Shown here: one piece after another, positions 55,842-64,000 of the stretch | Layout: the number at the start of each line of letters is the position of its first letter | Numbering within the stretch: position 1 is the first letter of the stretch | Notes under the pieces: generated by a model | Seen by the model: only the letters and a program-made list of their open reading frames with translations | Database searches by the model: none | What the model was told of the DNA's origin: nothing | Made by a program: the position numbers and the translations under genes | DNA from: Rubrivivax albus | Lineage (GTDB): Bacteria; Pseudomonadota; Gammaproteobacteria; Burkholderiales; Burkholderiaceae_C | DNA: 64,000 nt | Assembly: GCF_004016515.1 (NCBI RefSeq) | Contig: NZ_SACT01000004.1 | Span: forward strand, 372,001 to 436,000 | Reading direction: 5' to 3'

Positions 55842-57347
55842 ATGGATCTGTTGAACAACCTCGCGCTGGGTTTCGGCGTCGCCTTCACGCTGCAGAACCT
55901 GGCCTACGCCTTCTTCGGCGCCGTGCTCGGCACCCTCATCGGCGTGCTGCCGGGCCTGGGTCCGGTGGCCACCATCGCCATGCTGCTGCCCAGCATCTAC
56001 GCGCTGGACCCGACGCCGGCGCTGATCATGCTGGCCGGCATCTACTACGGCTCGCAGTACGGCGGCTCCACCACCGCCATCCTGATCAACGTCCCGGGCG
56101 AGTCGGCCTCGGTGGTCACGGCCATCGACGGCTACAAGATGGCACGCCAGGGCCGCGCCGGCGCAGCGCTGGCGGCTGCCGGCCTGGGCAGCTTCTTCGC
56201 CGGCAGCGTGGCCACGTTGATCCTGGCGGCGTTTGCGCCGCCGCTGACCGAGATCGCCTTCAAGTTCGGCCCCGCCGAGTACTTCAGCCTGATGGTGCTG
56301 GGCCTGATCGGCGCCGTGGTGCTGGCCTCGGGCTCGCTGATCAAGGCCATCGGCATGATCATCCTGGGCCTCCTGCTGGGGCAGATCAACACCGACGTCA
56401 TCAGCGGCGTGCCACGCTACAGCTTCGACATCCCGGAGCTCACCGACGGCATCGGCTTCATCGCCATCGCGATGGGCGTGTTCGGCTTCGGCGAGATCAT
56501 CGCCAACCTGGGCCAGCCGCCGGAGCACCGCGAGGTGTTCACCAAGGACGTCAAGGGCCTGTGGCCGACGAAGAAGGATTTCCAGCAGGCCTGGCCTGCG
56601 GTGCTGCGCGGCACGGCGCTGGGCTCGATCCTGGGCGTGCTGCCGGGCGGCGGCGCGCTGCTGTCGAGCTTCGCTGCCTACACGGTGGAGAAGAAGCTGG
56701 CCAAGGACGGCCAGTTCGGCAATGGCGACATCCGCGGCGTGGCCGGCCCGGAGAGCGCCAACAACGCCGGCGCGCAGACCAGCTTCATCCCGATGCTCAC
56801 GCTGGGTATCCCGCCCAATGCGGTGATGGCGCTGATGGTGGGCGCGATGACGATCAAGGGCATCCAGCCCGGCCCGCAGGTGATGACGAGCAACCCGGAG
56901 CTGTTCTGGGGCCTGATCGCCAGCATGTGGATCGGCAACCTGATGCTGATCATCCTGAACCTGCCGCTGATCGGCATCTGGATCAAGCTGCTGACGGTGC
57001 CCTACCGCTTCCTGTTCCCAGCCATCCTGACCTTCTGCTGCATCGGCCTGTACACCACCAACAACAACAACTGGGACGTGTACATGGCGGTGCTGTTCGG
57101 CATCGCGGGCTACGTCTTCTACAAGCTCAGCTGCGAGCCGGCGCCGCTGCTGCTGGGTTTCATCCTCGGGCCGATGATGGAGGAGAACCTGCGCCGCGCG
57201 CTGCTGCTGTCGCGCGGCGACTGGACCACCTTCGCTACCCGGCCGCTGTCGGCCGGCCTGCTGATCGCGGCGCTGCTGATGGTCATCGTGGTCACGCTGC
57301 CGTCCATCAGCAGCCGGCGGCAGGAAGCCTTCAAGGACGCGGACTGA
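55842..57347 (+). CDS. Tripartite tricarboxylate transporter, large membrane subunit TctA
   Basis: 501 residues, about 12 membrane segments. Conserved blocks: GTLIGVLPGLGPVATIAMLLP, YYGSQYGGSTTAILINVPGESASVVTAIDG and LGVLPGGGALLSSFAAY. It forms the channel of the TctABC transporter; the periplasmic receptor TctC is not encoded in the window. A terminator-like hairpin follows its stop. Confidence 0.93.
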   Translation: MDLLNNLALGFGVAFTLQNLAYAFFGAVLGTLIGVLPGLGPVATIAMLLPSIYALDPTPALIMLAGIYYGSQYGGSTTAILINVPGESASVVTAIDGYKMARQGRAGAALAAAGLGSFFAGSVATLILAAFAPPLTEIAFKFGPAEYFSLMVLGLIGAVVLASGSLIKAIGMIILGLLLGQINTDVISGVPRYSFDIPELTDGIGFIAIAMGVFGFGEIIANLGQPPEHREVFTKDVKGLWPTKKDFQQAWPAVLRGTALGSILGVLPGGGALLSSFAAYTVEKKLAKDGQFGNGDIRGVAGPESANNAGAQTSFIPMLTLGIPPNAVMALMVGAMTIKGIQPGPQVMTSNPELFWGLIASMWIGNLMLIILNLPLIGIWIKLLTVPYRFLFPAILTFCCIGLYTTNNNNWDVYMAVLFGIAGYVFYKLSCEPAPLLLGFILGPMMEENLRRALLLSRGDWTTFATRPLSAGLLIAALLMVIVVTLPSISSRRQEAFKDAD

Positions 57348-57367
57348 GCACCGGCACCCGGCCAGGC

Positions 57368-57394
57368 ACGGGCTCCGCATGGCGGGGCCCGTTT
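57368..57394 (+). terminator. Terminator hairpin after tctA
   Basis: An 11-bp stem (ACGGGCTCCGC with GCGGGGCCCGT, one U:G pair in RNA) with an ATG loop is followed by a T-rich run (TTTGCTTT). It lies 20 bases after the tctA stop and 24 before the MFS gene, so it most likely ends the tctBA transcript. Confidence 0.6.
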
Positions 57395-57417
57395 GCTTTC
57401 CACCTTACGATCGTGTG

Positions 57418-59031
57418 ATGAAAGCCGCCGACGTCCTGGAGTTGCCCGCGCTGCGGCCGCTGAAGGACCGGGTCTACCGCGGCCTGTGGCTGGCCTGGCT
57501 GACGGCCAACCTGACGATGTGGACGCACGACGTCGCGGCGGCCTGGCTGATGACCCAGCTGACCGACAGTGCCGTGATGGTGGCCCTGGTGCAGACGGCG
57601 TCCACGCTGCCGGTGTTCCTGCTGGGCATCGCCAGCGGCGCGATGGCCGACATCGTCGACCGCCGCCTCTGGTTCGCCGGCACCCAGGCCTGGGTCTGCG
57701 TGACGGCGCTGCTGCTGGCGCTGCTGGCGCTGGCCGACGGGCTCAATGCCCAGCTGCTGCTGGTGCTGACCTTCGTCAACGGCATCGGCCTGGCCGCGCG
57801 CTGGCCGGTCTTCAGCGCCATCGTGCCCGACGTGGTGCCCAAGCCCCACCTGCCGGCGGCGCTGGCGCTGGGCGGCATCTCGATGAACCTGTCGCGCGTG
57901 ATTGGCCCGGTCATCGCCGGTGCGCTGCTGGCCAGCGCCGGCCCCGCGGTGGTGTTCGTGCTCAACGCCATGATGGCCGCGGTGGCCTTCGGGCTGATCT
58001 GGCGCTGGAAGTCCGAACCCCGGCCCAGCGCGCTGCCCGGCGAGCGCTTCGTGGGCGCCATGCGCGTGGGCCTGCAGCACGTGCGGCAGTCGCCGCGCAT
58101 GCGGGTGGTGATCGCCCGCGTGTTCCTGTTCTTCCTGCAGGCCAGCGCCCTGCTGGCGCTGCTGCCGCTGATCGCGCGGTCCACCGGGCACGGTGCGGCC
58201 ATGTACACGGCGATGATGTCCTGCCTGGGTGCCGGCGCCATCGCCGCGGCGCTGCAGTTCCCGCGCTGGCGCGAACGCCTCGACCGCGACCAGTTCGTGC
58301 GCTACGGCACCATGGCGCATGCCGTGCTCTCGACGCTGATCGTCTCGCTGCCCACGCCCTGGATCGTGCTGCCTGCGGTGGCGCTGCTCGGCGCGGCCTG
58401 GATCTCCACCGCCAATTCCCTGGTGCTGTCGGCGCAGCAGGCACTGCCGAACTGGGTGCGCGCGCGTGGCATGTCGATCTACCAGATGGCGCTGATGGGC
58501 GGCACCGCCATCGGCGCTGGCCTCTGGGGGCAGGTGGCGGGCTGGACAACTGTGCCCGCCGCCGTGACGGCGGCCGCACTGGCCGGCGTGATGGCGCTGT
58601 ACGCCACGCGCCGATGGTCGGTGGAAGGTGGTGGCGACCCGGACCTGAGCCCGCAGCCGCCACGCGCGGTCACCGGCGTGGCGCTGGACATCGCGCCCGA
58701 CGAGGGGCCGGTGATGGTGGTGATCGAGTACCTGATTGATCCCACGCGGGCCACCGAGTTCGCCCGCGTGATGCAGAGCACGCGCCGCGCGCGGCTGCGC
58801 CAGGGCGCGCTGAGCTGGGGCCTGTTCAAGGATGCCGGCGTGCCGGGGCGCTACGTGGAGTACTTCGTCGACGAGTGCTGGGTCGAACACCTGCGCCGCC
58901 ACGAGCGCTTCACGGCGGCCGACGATGAACTGCGTGCGCAACGGCTGGCCTTCCACTTGGGCAGCCAGCCGCCGGCGGTGAAGCGCTACGTGGCCGAGAC
59001 CCTGGCGGCCGAGCCGTCGATGCCGTTGTAG
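57418..59031 (+). CDS. MFS transporter with C-terminal ABM-like domain (MFS_3 family)
   Basis: 537 residues from the ATG at 57418. The first ~410 residues have 12 membrane segments and MFS_3/EntS-like sequence (GIASGAMADIVDRRLWF, GGISMNLSRVIGPVIAGALL). The extra C-terminal portion (about 430-530) starts MVVIEYLIDPTRATEFARVM and resembles an antibiotic-biosynthesis monooxygenase-like ferredoxin fold, a recurrent MFS_3 tail. Function of the tail is unknown; substrates of this family include siderophores and drugs, not defined here. Confidence 0.88.
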   Translation: MKAADVLELPALRPLKDRVYRGLWLAWLTANLTMWTHDVAAAWLMTQLTDSAVMVALVQTASTLPVFLLGIASGAMADIVDRRLWFAGTQAWVCVTALLLALLALADGLNAQLLLVLTFVNGIGLAARWPVFSAIVPDVVPKPHLPAALALGGISMNLSRVIGPVIAGALLASAGPAVVFVLNAMMAAVAFGLIWRWKSEPRPSALPGERFVGAMRVGLQHVRQSPRMRVVIARVFLFFLQASALLALLPLIARSTGHGAAMYTAMMSCLGAGAIAAALQFPRWRERLDRDQFVRYGTMAHAVLSTLIVSLPTPWIVLPAVALLGAAWISTANSLVLSAQQALPNWVRARGMSIYQMALMGGTAIGAGLWGQVAGWTTVPAAVTAAALAGVMALYATRRWSVEGGGDPDLSPQPPRAVTGVALDIAPDEGPVMVVIEYLIDPTRATEFARVMQSTRRARLRQGALSWGLFKDAGVPGRYVEYFVDECWVEHLRRHERFTAADDELRAQRLAFHLGSQPPAVKRYVAETLAAEPSMPL

Positions 59032-59522
59032 GGGAGCGCTGGATGACGGGAATCGACCCGGAGCGGAAGTTCATGTTCGAGCGCTCGTGGTCCTCGCGCG
59101 CCACCGCCGCTGCAGCAGGGCGGCGGCGTCGCCCGCGTTCTCCGGCCCACGCTCGCGGGGCGCTGCCATGGTTCATCCGCGGCCGAGGCTTCAACACCGC
59201 CAGTGGGGAGTCAGCGTCCAGGCGACCGCGAATGGGGCCTGCGCCCGCAGGCGCCACCGCCACCCTGCGACACCCGCTCGCTGTTCCCGGGGACCTACGC
59301 CGCGGCGCCGAAGAGGGCCGGGGGTTCGGGTGGGCGGGCGCAGGCCCCATTCGCGGTCGCCTCGTCGGCGACACACTGACGCCGGTGTTGAAGCCTCGTC
59401 GGCGGCACACAGCGGGCAGCGCCCCGCGAGCGTGGGCCGGAGAACGCCCGCCCGGACCCCCGGCCGCGCTGAACGGCGGCGGTGGTGGACAACCGAACCG
59501 CCGTTTTGGGACGTGATCGGAC
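59032..59522. other. Gene-free stretch with a large inverted repeat
   Basis: I find no credible gene in these 491 bases. Frames open on both strands (for example 59043-59516 plus) give similar Arg/Ala/Pro-rich peptides because the two arms are inverted copies of each other. Apart from the palindrome (59135-59447) there is a small AACGGCGG/CCGCCGTT stem at 59472-59505 just before the FAD-oxidoreductase gene. Confidence 0.75.
59135..59447. repeat. Large inverted repeat, 114-base arms
   Basis: Arms at 59135-59248 and 59334-59447 are inverted copies; by hand alignment 93 of 114 positions match. The outer 33 bases and the inner 29 match perfectly and so does a 16-base block in the middle; differences are clustered between these blocks. 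The spacer is 85 bases. No transposase, no target duplication that I can identify. It may be a mobile or palindromic repetitive element, and both strands can form a long hairpin. Confidence 0.85.
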
Positions 59523-60653
59523 ATGGAAACACTGGACACCCTCGTCATCGGCGCCGGCGTCGTCGGCCTGGCCTGCGCGCGTGCGCTCGCGCGGCAGGGC
59601 CATGAGGTGGTGGTGCTCGAGGCTGCTGATGCCATCGGCACCGGCACCAGTGCGCGCAACAGCGAGGTCATCCATGCCGGGCTGTACTACGACCCCGGGT
59701 CGTGGAAGGCGCGGCTGTGCGTGCACGGTCGCCGCCAGCTGTATGCCTACGCCGCCGAGCGTGGCATCCCGCACCGACGTTGCGGCAAGCTGATCGTGGC
59801 CACCGCGGCAGGGCAGGAATCAGGGCTGGAGGCCATCCGCAGCCGTGGTTCAGCCTGCGGTGTGGATGACCTCGCGTGGCTGACCGGCGCCCAGGCCCGG
59901 GCGTTGGAGCCTGAGTTGCAGTGCGTGGCGGCGCTGCATTCGCCCTCCACCGGCATCGTCGACAGCCATGCGCTGATGCTGGCGCTGCAGGGCGAGGCGG
60001 AGGACCACGGCGCCATGCTGGCGTTCAAGAGCCCGGTCGAGCGCATCGTCTGCGCGCCGGCCGGCGGCTTCACCGTGCACGTGGGGGGCGACGAGCCCAG
60101 CGTGGTGCAGGCGCACCGCGTCGTCAACGCCGCTGGGCTGCATGCGCAGACCGTGGCACGGCGCATCGAGGGGCTGGATGCGGCCCACGTGCCCGCGCAG
60201 CACTGGGCACGTGGCCACTATTTCGCGCTGGCTGGTCGGCCGGCGTTCCAGCGCCTGATCTACCCGCTGCCCGAACCCGGTGGTCTGGGCGTGCACCTGA
60301 CGCTGGACCTGGCCGGCCAGATGCGTTTCGGCCCGGACGTGCAGTGGGTGCCGGTGACCGAGCCCGGTGCCGAGGACTACGCCGTGGACCCCGCGCGGGC
60401 GGCAGGCTTCGACGATGCGATCCGACGGTTCTGGCCAGCGCTGCCGACCGGCCGGCTGCAGCCAGCCTACGCCGGCCTGCGGCCGAAGGTCAGCGGCCCG
60501 GGCGAGCCGGCGGCGGACTTCGTGCTCAGCGGTGTGGCCGACCACGGCTGGCCGGGCCTGGTGAACCTGTTCGGCATCGAATCCCCCGGGCTCACGGCCG
60601 CCCTCGCCATCGGCGAGCAGGTGGCGCAGATGCTCCAGGACACGGACGCATGA
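59523..60653 (+). CDS. FAD-dependent oxidoreductase (LhgO/DAO-like)
   Basis: 376 residues. FAD-binding [20 protein letters not shown] near the start, then the family motif [26 protein letters not shown] and [17 protein letters not shown], and [22 protein letters not shown] at the end. Closest resemblance is to L-2-hydroxyglutarate dehydrogenase/oxidase, which converts L-2-hydroxyglutarate to 2-oxoglutarate, but D-amino-acid-type substrates cannot be excluded. Shares ATGA with the following EamA gene. Confidence 0.87.
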   Translation: METLDTLVIGAGVVGLACARALARQGHEVVVLEAADAIGTGTSARNSEVIHAGLYYDPGSWKARLCVHGRRQLYAYAAERGIPHRRCGKLIVATAAGQESGLEAIRSRGSACGVDDLAWLTGAQARALEPELQCVAALHSPSTGIVDSHALMLALQGEAEDHGAMLAFKSPVERIVCAPAGGFTVHVGGDEPSVVQAHRVVNAAGLHAQTVARRIEGLDAAHVPAQHWARGHYFALAGRPAFQRLIYPLPEPGGLGVHLTLDLAGQMRFGPDVQWVPVTEPGAEDYAVDPARAAGFDDAIRRFWPALPTGRLQPAYAGLRPKVSGPGEPAADFVLSGVADHGWPGLVNLFGIESPGLTAALAIGEQVAQMLQDTDA

Positions 60654-61531
60654 GCCTGCCCTGGCAAGGCCTGGCGCTGGCCGCGGCCGGTTCCATCGCG
60701 TTCTCCGGCAAGGCCATCATCGTCAAGCTGGCCTACCGCTACGGCGTGGACGCGGTGACGCTGATCATGCTGCGCATGCTGTTCGCGCTGCCGCTGTTCG
60801 CGCTGCTGGCCTGGTGGGCCGGCCGCGGCAAGGCGCCGCTGACGCGCCAGGACCTGGGCGTCGTCGCCGGCCTGGGCTTCAGCGGCTACTACCTGGCCAG
60901 CTTTCTGGACTTTGCCGGGCTGGCCTACATCACCGCCAGCCTGGAGCGGCTGATCCTGTACCTCAACCCGACCATCGTGCTGGCGCTGAGCGTGCTGCTG
61001 CACCAGGCACGCGTGAAGCCGGCACAGCTGGCCGCGCTGGCCGTCAGCTACGCCGGCGTGCTGCTGGTCTTCGGCCACGAGGTCACGCTGGAGGGCGCCG
61101 ACGTGGCCCTGGGCACCGGCCTGGTGTTCGCCAGCGCCGTGAGCTACGCCGTCTACCTGGTCTACAGCGGCGCCCACGTCCGGCGCCTGGGCGCGCTGCG
61201 CCTCACCGGCTGGGCCACCAGCGTGGCCTGCGTGCTGTGCATCGGGCAGTTCCTGCTGCTGCGGCCGGTGTCCACCCTGGCCACGCTGGCGCCCGAGGTG
61301 CTGTGGCTGTCGGCGCTGAACGCCGTGGCCTGCACGCTGGCGCCTGTCCTGATGGTGATGATGGCCATCGAGCGCGTCGGCCCGACGGTGACCGCGCAGA
61401 CGGGCATGATCGGCCCCCTGGCGACGATCGCGCTGGGCGTGCTGGTGCTCGGCGAGCCCTTCACCGGCTGGCTGATCGCCGGCACGGTGCTGGTGCTGGC
61501 CGGCGTGTGGCTGCTGGCGCGCGCGCGCTGA
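60650..61531 (+). CDS. EamA/DMT-family transporter
   Basis: 293 residues, ten predicted membrane segments in two EamA repeats (for example [22 protein letters not shown] and [23 protein letters not shown] in the first half). DMT transporters export metabolites or amino acids. ATGA overlap with the FAD oxidoreductase implies related function, perhaps handling its substrate or product. Ends 29 bases before the SDR gene. Confidence 0.9.
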   Translation: MSLPWQGLALAAAGSIAFSGKAIIVKLAYRYGVDAVTLIMLRMLFALPLFALLAWWAGRGKAPLTRQDLGVVAGLGFSGYYLASFLDFAGLAYITASLERLILYLNPTIVLALSVLLHQARVKPAQLAALAVSYAGVLLVFGHEVTLEGADVALGTGLVFASAVSYAVYLVYSGAHVRRLGALRLTGWATSVACVLCIGQFLLLRPVSTLATLAPEVLWLSALNAVACTLAPVLMVMMAIERVGPTVTAQTGMIGPLATIALGVLVLGEPFTGWLIAGTVLVLAGVWLLARAR

Positions 61532-61560
61532 ACCTTCTCACGACGAACAAGGAGAACACG

Positions 61561-62349
61561 ATGGATCTGGGCATCAAGGGCAAGTGGGCGCTGGTCTGCG
61601 CGGCGAGCAAGGGCCTCGGCCGCGGCTGTGCCGAGGCGCTGGCCGACGAGGGCGTGAACCTCGTCATCACGGCGCGTGGCGCGGAGGCGCTTGAGGCCAC
61701 GGCCGCTGCGCTGCGTGCGCGCCCGGGCGCCGGCGAGGTGCGCACCGTGGCCGGCGACATCACCACCGCCGAGGGCCGCGCCGCCGCGCTGGCCGCCTGC
61801 CCGCAGGTGGACATTCTGGTCAACAACGCCGGCGGCCCGCCGCCGGGTGACTTCCGCCAGTGGGACCGCGAGACCTGGCTGAAGGCGGTGGACGCCAACA
61901 TGCTCACGCCGATCGAGCTCATCAAGGCGACGGTGGACGCGATGGCCGAGCGCGGCTTCGGGCGCATCGTCAACATCACCTCGGGCGCGGTGAAGGCGCC
62001 GATCGACGTGCTGGGGTTGTCCAACGGCGCGCGCAGCGGGCTGACGGGCTTCATCGCCGGGCTGTCACGGCAGCCAGCGCTGGCCAGCCGCAACGTGACG
62101 ATCAACAACCTGCTGCCCGGCGCCTTCGACACCGACCGCCTGCGCGTGACGATGCAGGGCACGGCGCAGAAGACCGGTCAGAGCCTGGACCAGGTGGCCG
62201 AGGCGCGCCGCATGCTTGCACCCGCCCGCCGCTTCGGCACCGCCGAGGAGTTCGGTGCGCTGTGCGCCTTCGTCTGCAGCGCGCAGGCCGGTTTCCTGAC
62301 CGGGCAGAACCTGCTGATCGACGGCGGCGCCTACCCCGGCACCTACTGA
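61561..62349 (+). CDS. SDR-family oxidoreductase with atypical active site
   Basis: 262 residues from the ATG at 61561, with AAGGAG upstream. The nucleotide motif is AASKGLGRG (14-22) and the NNAG motif is at 88-91. Ser141 in NITSGAV is the usual catalytic serine, but at the position of the catalytic Tyr-x-x-x-Lys the sequence is S154-NGA-R158, so Tyr and Lys are missing. C-terminal LTGQNLLIDGGAYPGTY is family-typical. It may have unusual chemistry, or use other residues. The last seven bases overlap the convergent kinase gene. Confidence 0.85.
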   Translation: MDLGIKGKWALVCAASKGLGRGCAEALADEGVNLVITARGAEALEATAAALRARPGAGEVRTVAGDITTAEGRAAALAACPQVDILVNNAGGPPPGDFRQWDRETWLKAVDANMLTPIELIKATVDAMAERGFGRIVNITSGAVKAPIDVLGLSNGARSGLTGFIAGLSRQPALASRNVTINNLLPGAFDTDRLRVTMQGTAQKTGQSLDQVAEARRMLAPARRFGTAEEFGALCAFVCSAQAGFLTGQNLLIDGGAYPGTY

Positions 62350-63305
62350 CCGGGTTCGCCGGCATCCGGCGGCACCGCCGCAAGCGCGCGGCGAACCGAT
62401 TCCGCACGCGGGATCGGTTCGACTGCGCCGAAGCCTTCGGTGGACAGCGCCGCGGCCACAGCCGCGTAGCGCCCGGCGGTGGGCAGGTCGTCACCGGCCA
62501 GCCAGCGGGTGGCGAAGGCGCCGCCGAACGTGTCGCCGGCGCCGGTGGCGTCGACCGCCTGGCAGGGGTGGGGGGCGATGCGATGTCGCTGCTTGGCATC
62601 GGCCACCAGCGCGCCGTCGGCGCCGAGTTTCAACGCCACCACGCGGGCGCCCAGGCTCAGGCAGTGGTCGACGATGGCGTCGGGGTCCGTCAGCCCGGTC
62701 AATGCCGTCACGTCGTCCAGGCTGGGCAGGCACAGGTCGGCCGCGCGCATGGCTTCGGTGATGACGGCGCGCGCACGGGCCAGCGGCCAGAGCTTGCGCC
62801 GCAGGTTGGTGTCGAAGGACACCGTCACGCCGGCCTCGCGCGCGGCGGCGATGGCGGCCAGGCCGGCGTCGCAGGCGGTGGTGGAGATGCCCAGGCTGAT
62901 GCCCGACAGGTGCAGCAGCCGGCAGCCCTGCAGGGCCGCCAGCGGCAGCTGTGCCGGCCCCAGCCGCGCCGCGGCCGAGCCCTGGCGGAAGAAGTGGAAG
63001 TGGTGACCCTGCGCGTCGTGGGTGACGAAGTAGACGGCCGTGTAGGCCTCGGGGTCTGTGCGCACGAAACGGTCGTCGACGCCTTCTTCGGTCCACAGTC
63101 CCCGCAGCAGCCGCCCGTACGGGTCGTCGCCCACGGCGCTGACCAGGCCGACCCGGGCGCCCTGGCGCGCCGCGGCGATGGCGAAGTTCGACACGTCGCC
63201 GCCGAAGCCTTGGCGGTAGAGCCGGCCCGAGGGGTCGCCGGCCTGGTTGAACTCGACCATGGGCTCACCCAGGGCCAGGATGTCGGGCAGCGGCCGGTCG
63301 TGCAT
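62343..63305 (-). CDS. PfkB-family sugar kinase (2-keto-3-deoxygluconate kinase-like)
   Basis: 320 residues. Phosphorylates a sugar with ATP. GEPMVEFNQ near the start, GFGGDVSNFAIAAARQGARVGLVSAVGDDPYG at about 34-65, and the signature DATGAGDTFGGAFATRWLAG near 262-281 with the catalytic Asp. The KdgK-type N-terminus is suggestive of 2-keto-3-deoxygluconate, but ribokinase-like alternatives remain. It starts 14 bases downstream of the stop of the second EamA gene, same strand. Confidence 0.87.
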   Translation of the reverse strand: MHDRPLPDILALGEPMVEFNQAGDPSGRLYRQGFGGDVSNFAIAAARQGARVGLVSAVGDDPYGRLLRGLWTEEGVDDRFVRTDPEAYTAVYFVTHDAQGHHFHFFRQGSAAARLGPAQLPLAALQGCRLLHLSGISLGISTTACDAGLAAIAAAREAGVTVSFDTNLRRKLWPLARARAVITEAMRAADLCLPSLDDVTALTGLTDPDAIVDHCLSLGARVVALKLGADGALVADAKQRHRIAPHPCQAVDATGAGDTFGGAFATRWLAGDDLPTAGRYAAVAAALSTEGFGAVEPIPRAESVRRALAAVPPDAGEPGQ

Positions 63306-63319
63306 GGCCGGGGGCGGCG

Positions 63320-64000
63320 TCAGCGCCGTGACGACAGCCAGATGCCGCCGACGATGCAGGCAAAGGCGATGCCGTGGTACGGGCGCGGCGGCTCACCGAG
63401 CCACAGGGCCGACAGCAGCGCCGCGAACAGCGGCGTGAGGTTGGCGAAGAATCCCGCCAGGGCCGGGCCCACGGCGGCCACGCCGATGCCCCAGCAGCGG
63501 TACGCGAGCAGCGACGGGCCGACGCCGAGGAACAGCAGCGCGGCGGCCAGTGCCCAGCCGGTGACCGGTGGCACTGCGCTGGTGGGCACGACGCCGAGCG
63601 CGGCTTCCAGCCCGGCGGCGCCGCCGGCCCACACGAGGCCGAAGATCACCTGCAGCAGCAGGAAGCCGGCCCAGTCCCAGGCCGGCCGCTGGTCGCCGGC
63701 CAGCGCGGCCGGCGGGCGCGCCAGCCGCCAGCTGTAAAGCGCCCACGACAGCGCCGCCAGCAGCATCCACAGGTCGCCCGGCACCAGCTGCAGCTGGCGC
63801 AGCGCGCCGAGGTCGCCGCGCAGCAGCACCGTGAGCACACCGAGTGCCGACAGGCCCGCGCCCAGCCACTGCGCGGGCTTGGGGTGCTCGCGGTAGAAGA
63901 CCACGCCGATGGTCATCATCCACAGCGGCACGCTGGACGCGATCAGCGTCACGTTGATGGGCGAGGAGGTCTGCAGCGCCAGGTACTGCAGCGCGTTGTA
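63320..64000 (-). CDS. EamA/DMT-family transporter, 3' part
   Basis: The frame is open to the window edge; 226 codons are present and the N-terminus (probably about 60-80 residues) is outside. Membrane segments and EamA motifs are visible: YNALQYLALQTSSPINVTLIASSVPLWMM at the edge, then VLTVLLRGDL, WMLLAALSWALYSW and LTPLFAALLSALWLGEPPRPYH. The substrate is unknown. It is immediately upstream of the PfkB kinase gene. Confidence 0.9.
   Translation of the reverse strand, partial: YNALQYLALQTSSPINVTLIASSVPLWMMTIGVVFYREHPKPAQWLGAGLSALGVLTVLLRGDLGALRQLQLVPGDLWMLLAALSWALYSWRLARPPAALAGDQRPAWDWAGFLLLQVIFGLVWAGGAAGLEAALGVVPTSAVPPVTGWALAAALLFLGVGPSLLAYRCWGIGVAAVGPALAGFFANLTPLFAALLSALWLGEPPRPYHGIAFACIVGGIWLSSRR

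Noticed and set aside
59043-59516. Possible hypothetical protein genes on both strands
   Set aside because: The similar peptides come from the inverted repeat; there is no ribosome site and no domain.

Overview
The window is GC-rich, densely packed chromosomal DNA, almost certainly from a betaproteobacterium of the order Burkholderiales (Rubrivivax/Leptothrix/Ideonella-like). This is inferred from base composition and gene families, not from a marker gene: two PEP-CTERM surface proteins, a protocatechuate 4,5-dioxygenase pair, TRAP-TAXI and Tct solute transporters, and paired Bpt/Aat N-degron transferases. I recognise 58 protein genes, cut at both edges (recJ at the left, an EamA transporter at the right). 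I see no rRNA, tRNA, CRISPR array, insertion sequence, integrase or phage gene. Genes overlap heavily, often by the 4-base ATGA type, and several convergent pairs overlap at their 3' ends.

Layout. 1-4466: recJ 3' end, a thrombospondin-C-like PEP-CTERM protein, a PQQ aldose dehydrogenase and an exported protein of unknown function. 4455-9596 (minus): a membrane hydrolase-like protein, then a copper-handling run of DUF411 protein, cupredoxin, multicopper oxidase, TolC-type lipoprotein and two small His/Cys-rich exported proteins. 9675-14028: CaiB-type CoA transferase, a NUDIX/metallo-beta-lactamase fusion, and the N-degron transferases bpt and aat. 14029-14382: a gene-free stretch made of inverted repeats. 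14383-25113: prolyl oligopeptidase, yaeQ, a coiled-coil protein, M3 peptidase, a multi-PAS histidine kinase, a fused biotinyl/carboxyltransferase and a rhodanese. 25126-32864: MltB, protocatechuate dioxygenase subunits with a divergent LysR regulator, a second PEP-CTERM protein, and an AraC regulator divergent from a class I P450-ferredoxin-reductase operon.

32861-42340: an FHA-EAL protein, a transglutaminase/DUF58/MoxR operon, a histone-deacetylase-family protein, and a pseudopilin followed by a GGDEF-EAL enzyme. 42484-47234: TAXI receptor, fused TRAP permease and a thiamine-diphosphate enzyme in one operon. 47271-51274 (minus): a second MoxR/DUF58/VWA operon and a membrane-anchored trypsin-like protease. 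51378-55282: five tightly overlapping genes (TatD, deoxyinosine glycosylase, spermidine-synthase-like, GspE ATPase; the TatD-to-GspE chain uses overlapping stop/start codons). 55367-59031: TctB, TctA and an MFS transporter with an extra C-terminal domain. 59032-59522: a second gene-free stretch dominated by a large inverted repeat with 114-base arms. 59523-64000: an FAD oxidoreductase, EamA transporter, atypical SDR, PfkB kinase and a second EamA transporter.

The strongest leads are the large palindromic element at 59135-59447, the copper run with a TolC-type protein but no pump, the FHA-EAL protein, the biotinyl-carboxyltransferase fusion, the P450 operon beside an AraC regulator, and the TAXI-TRAP/ThDP-enzyme operon. 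None is shown to be a new system; all functional links are inferred from families and gene order.
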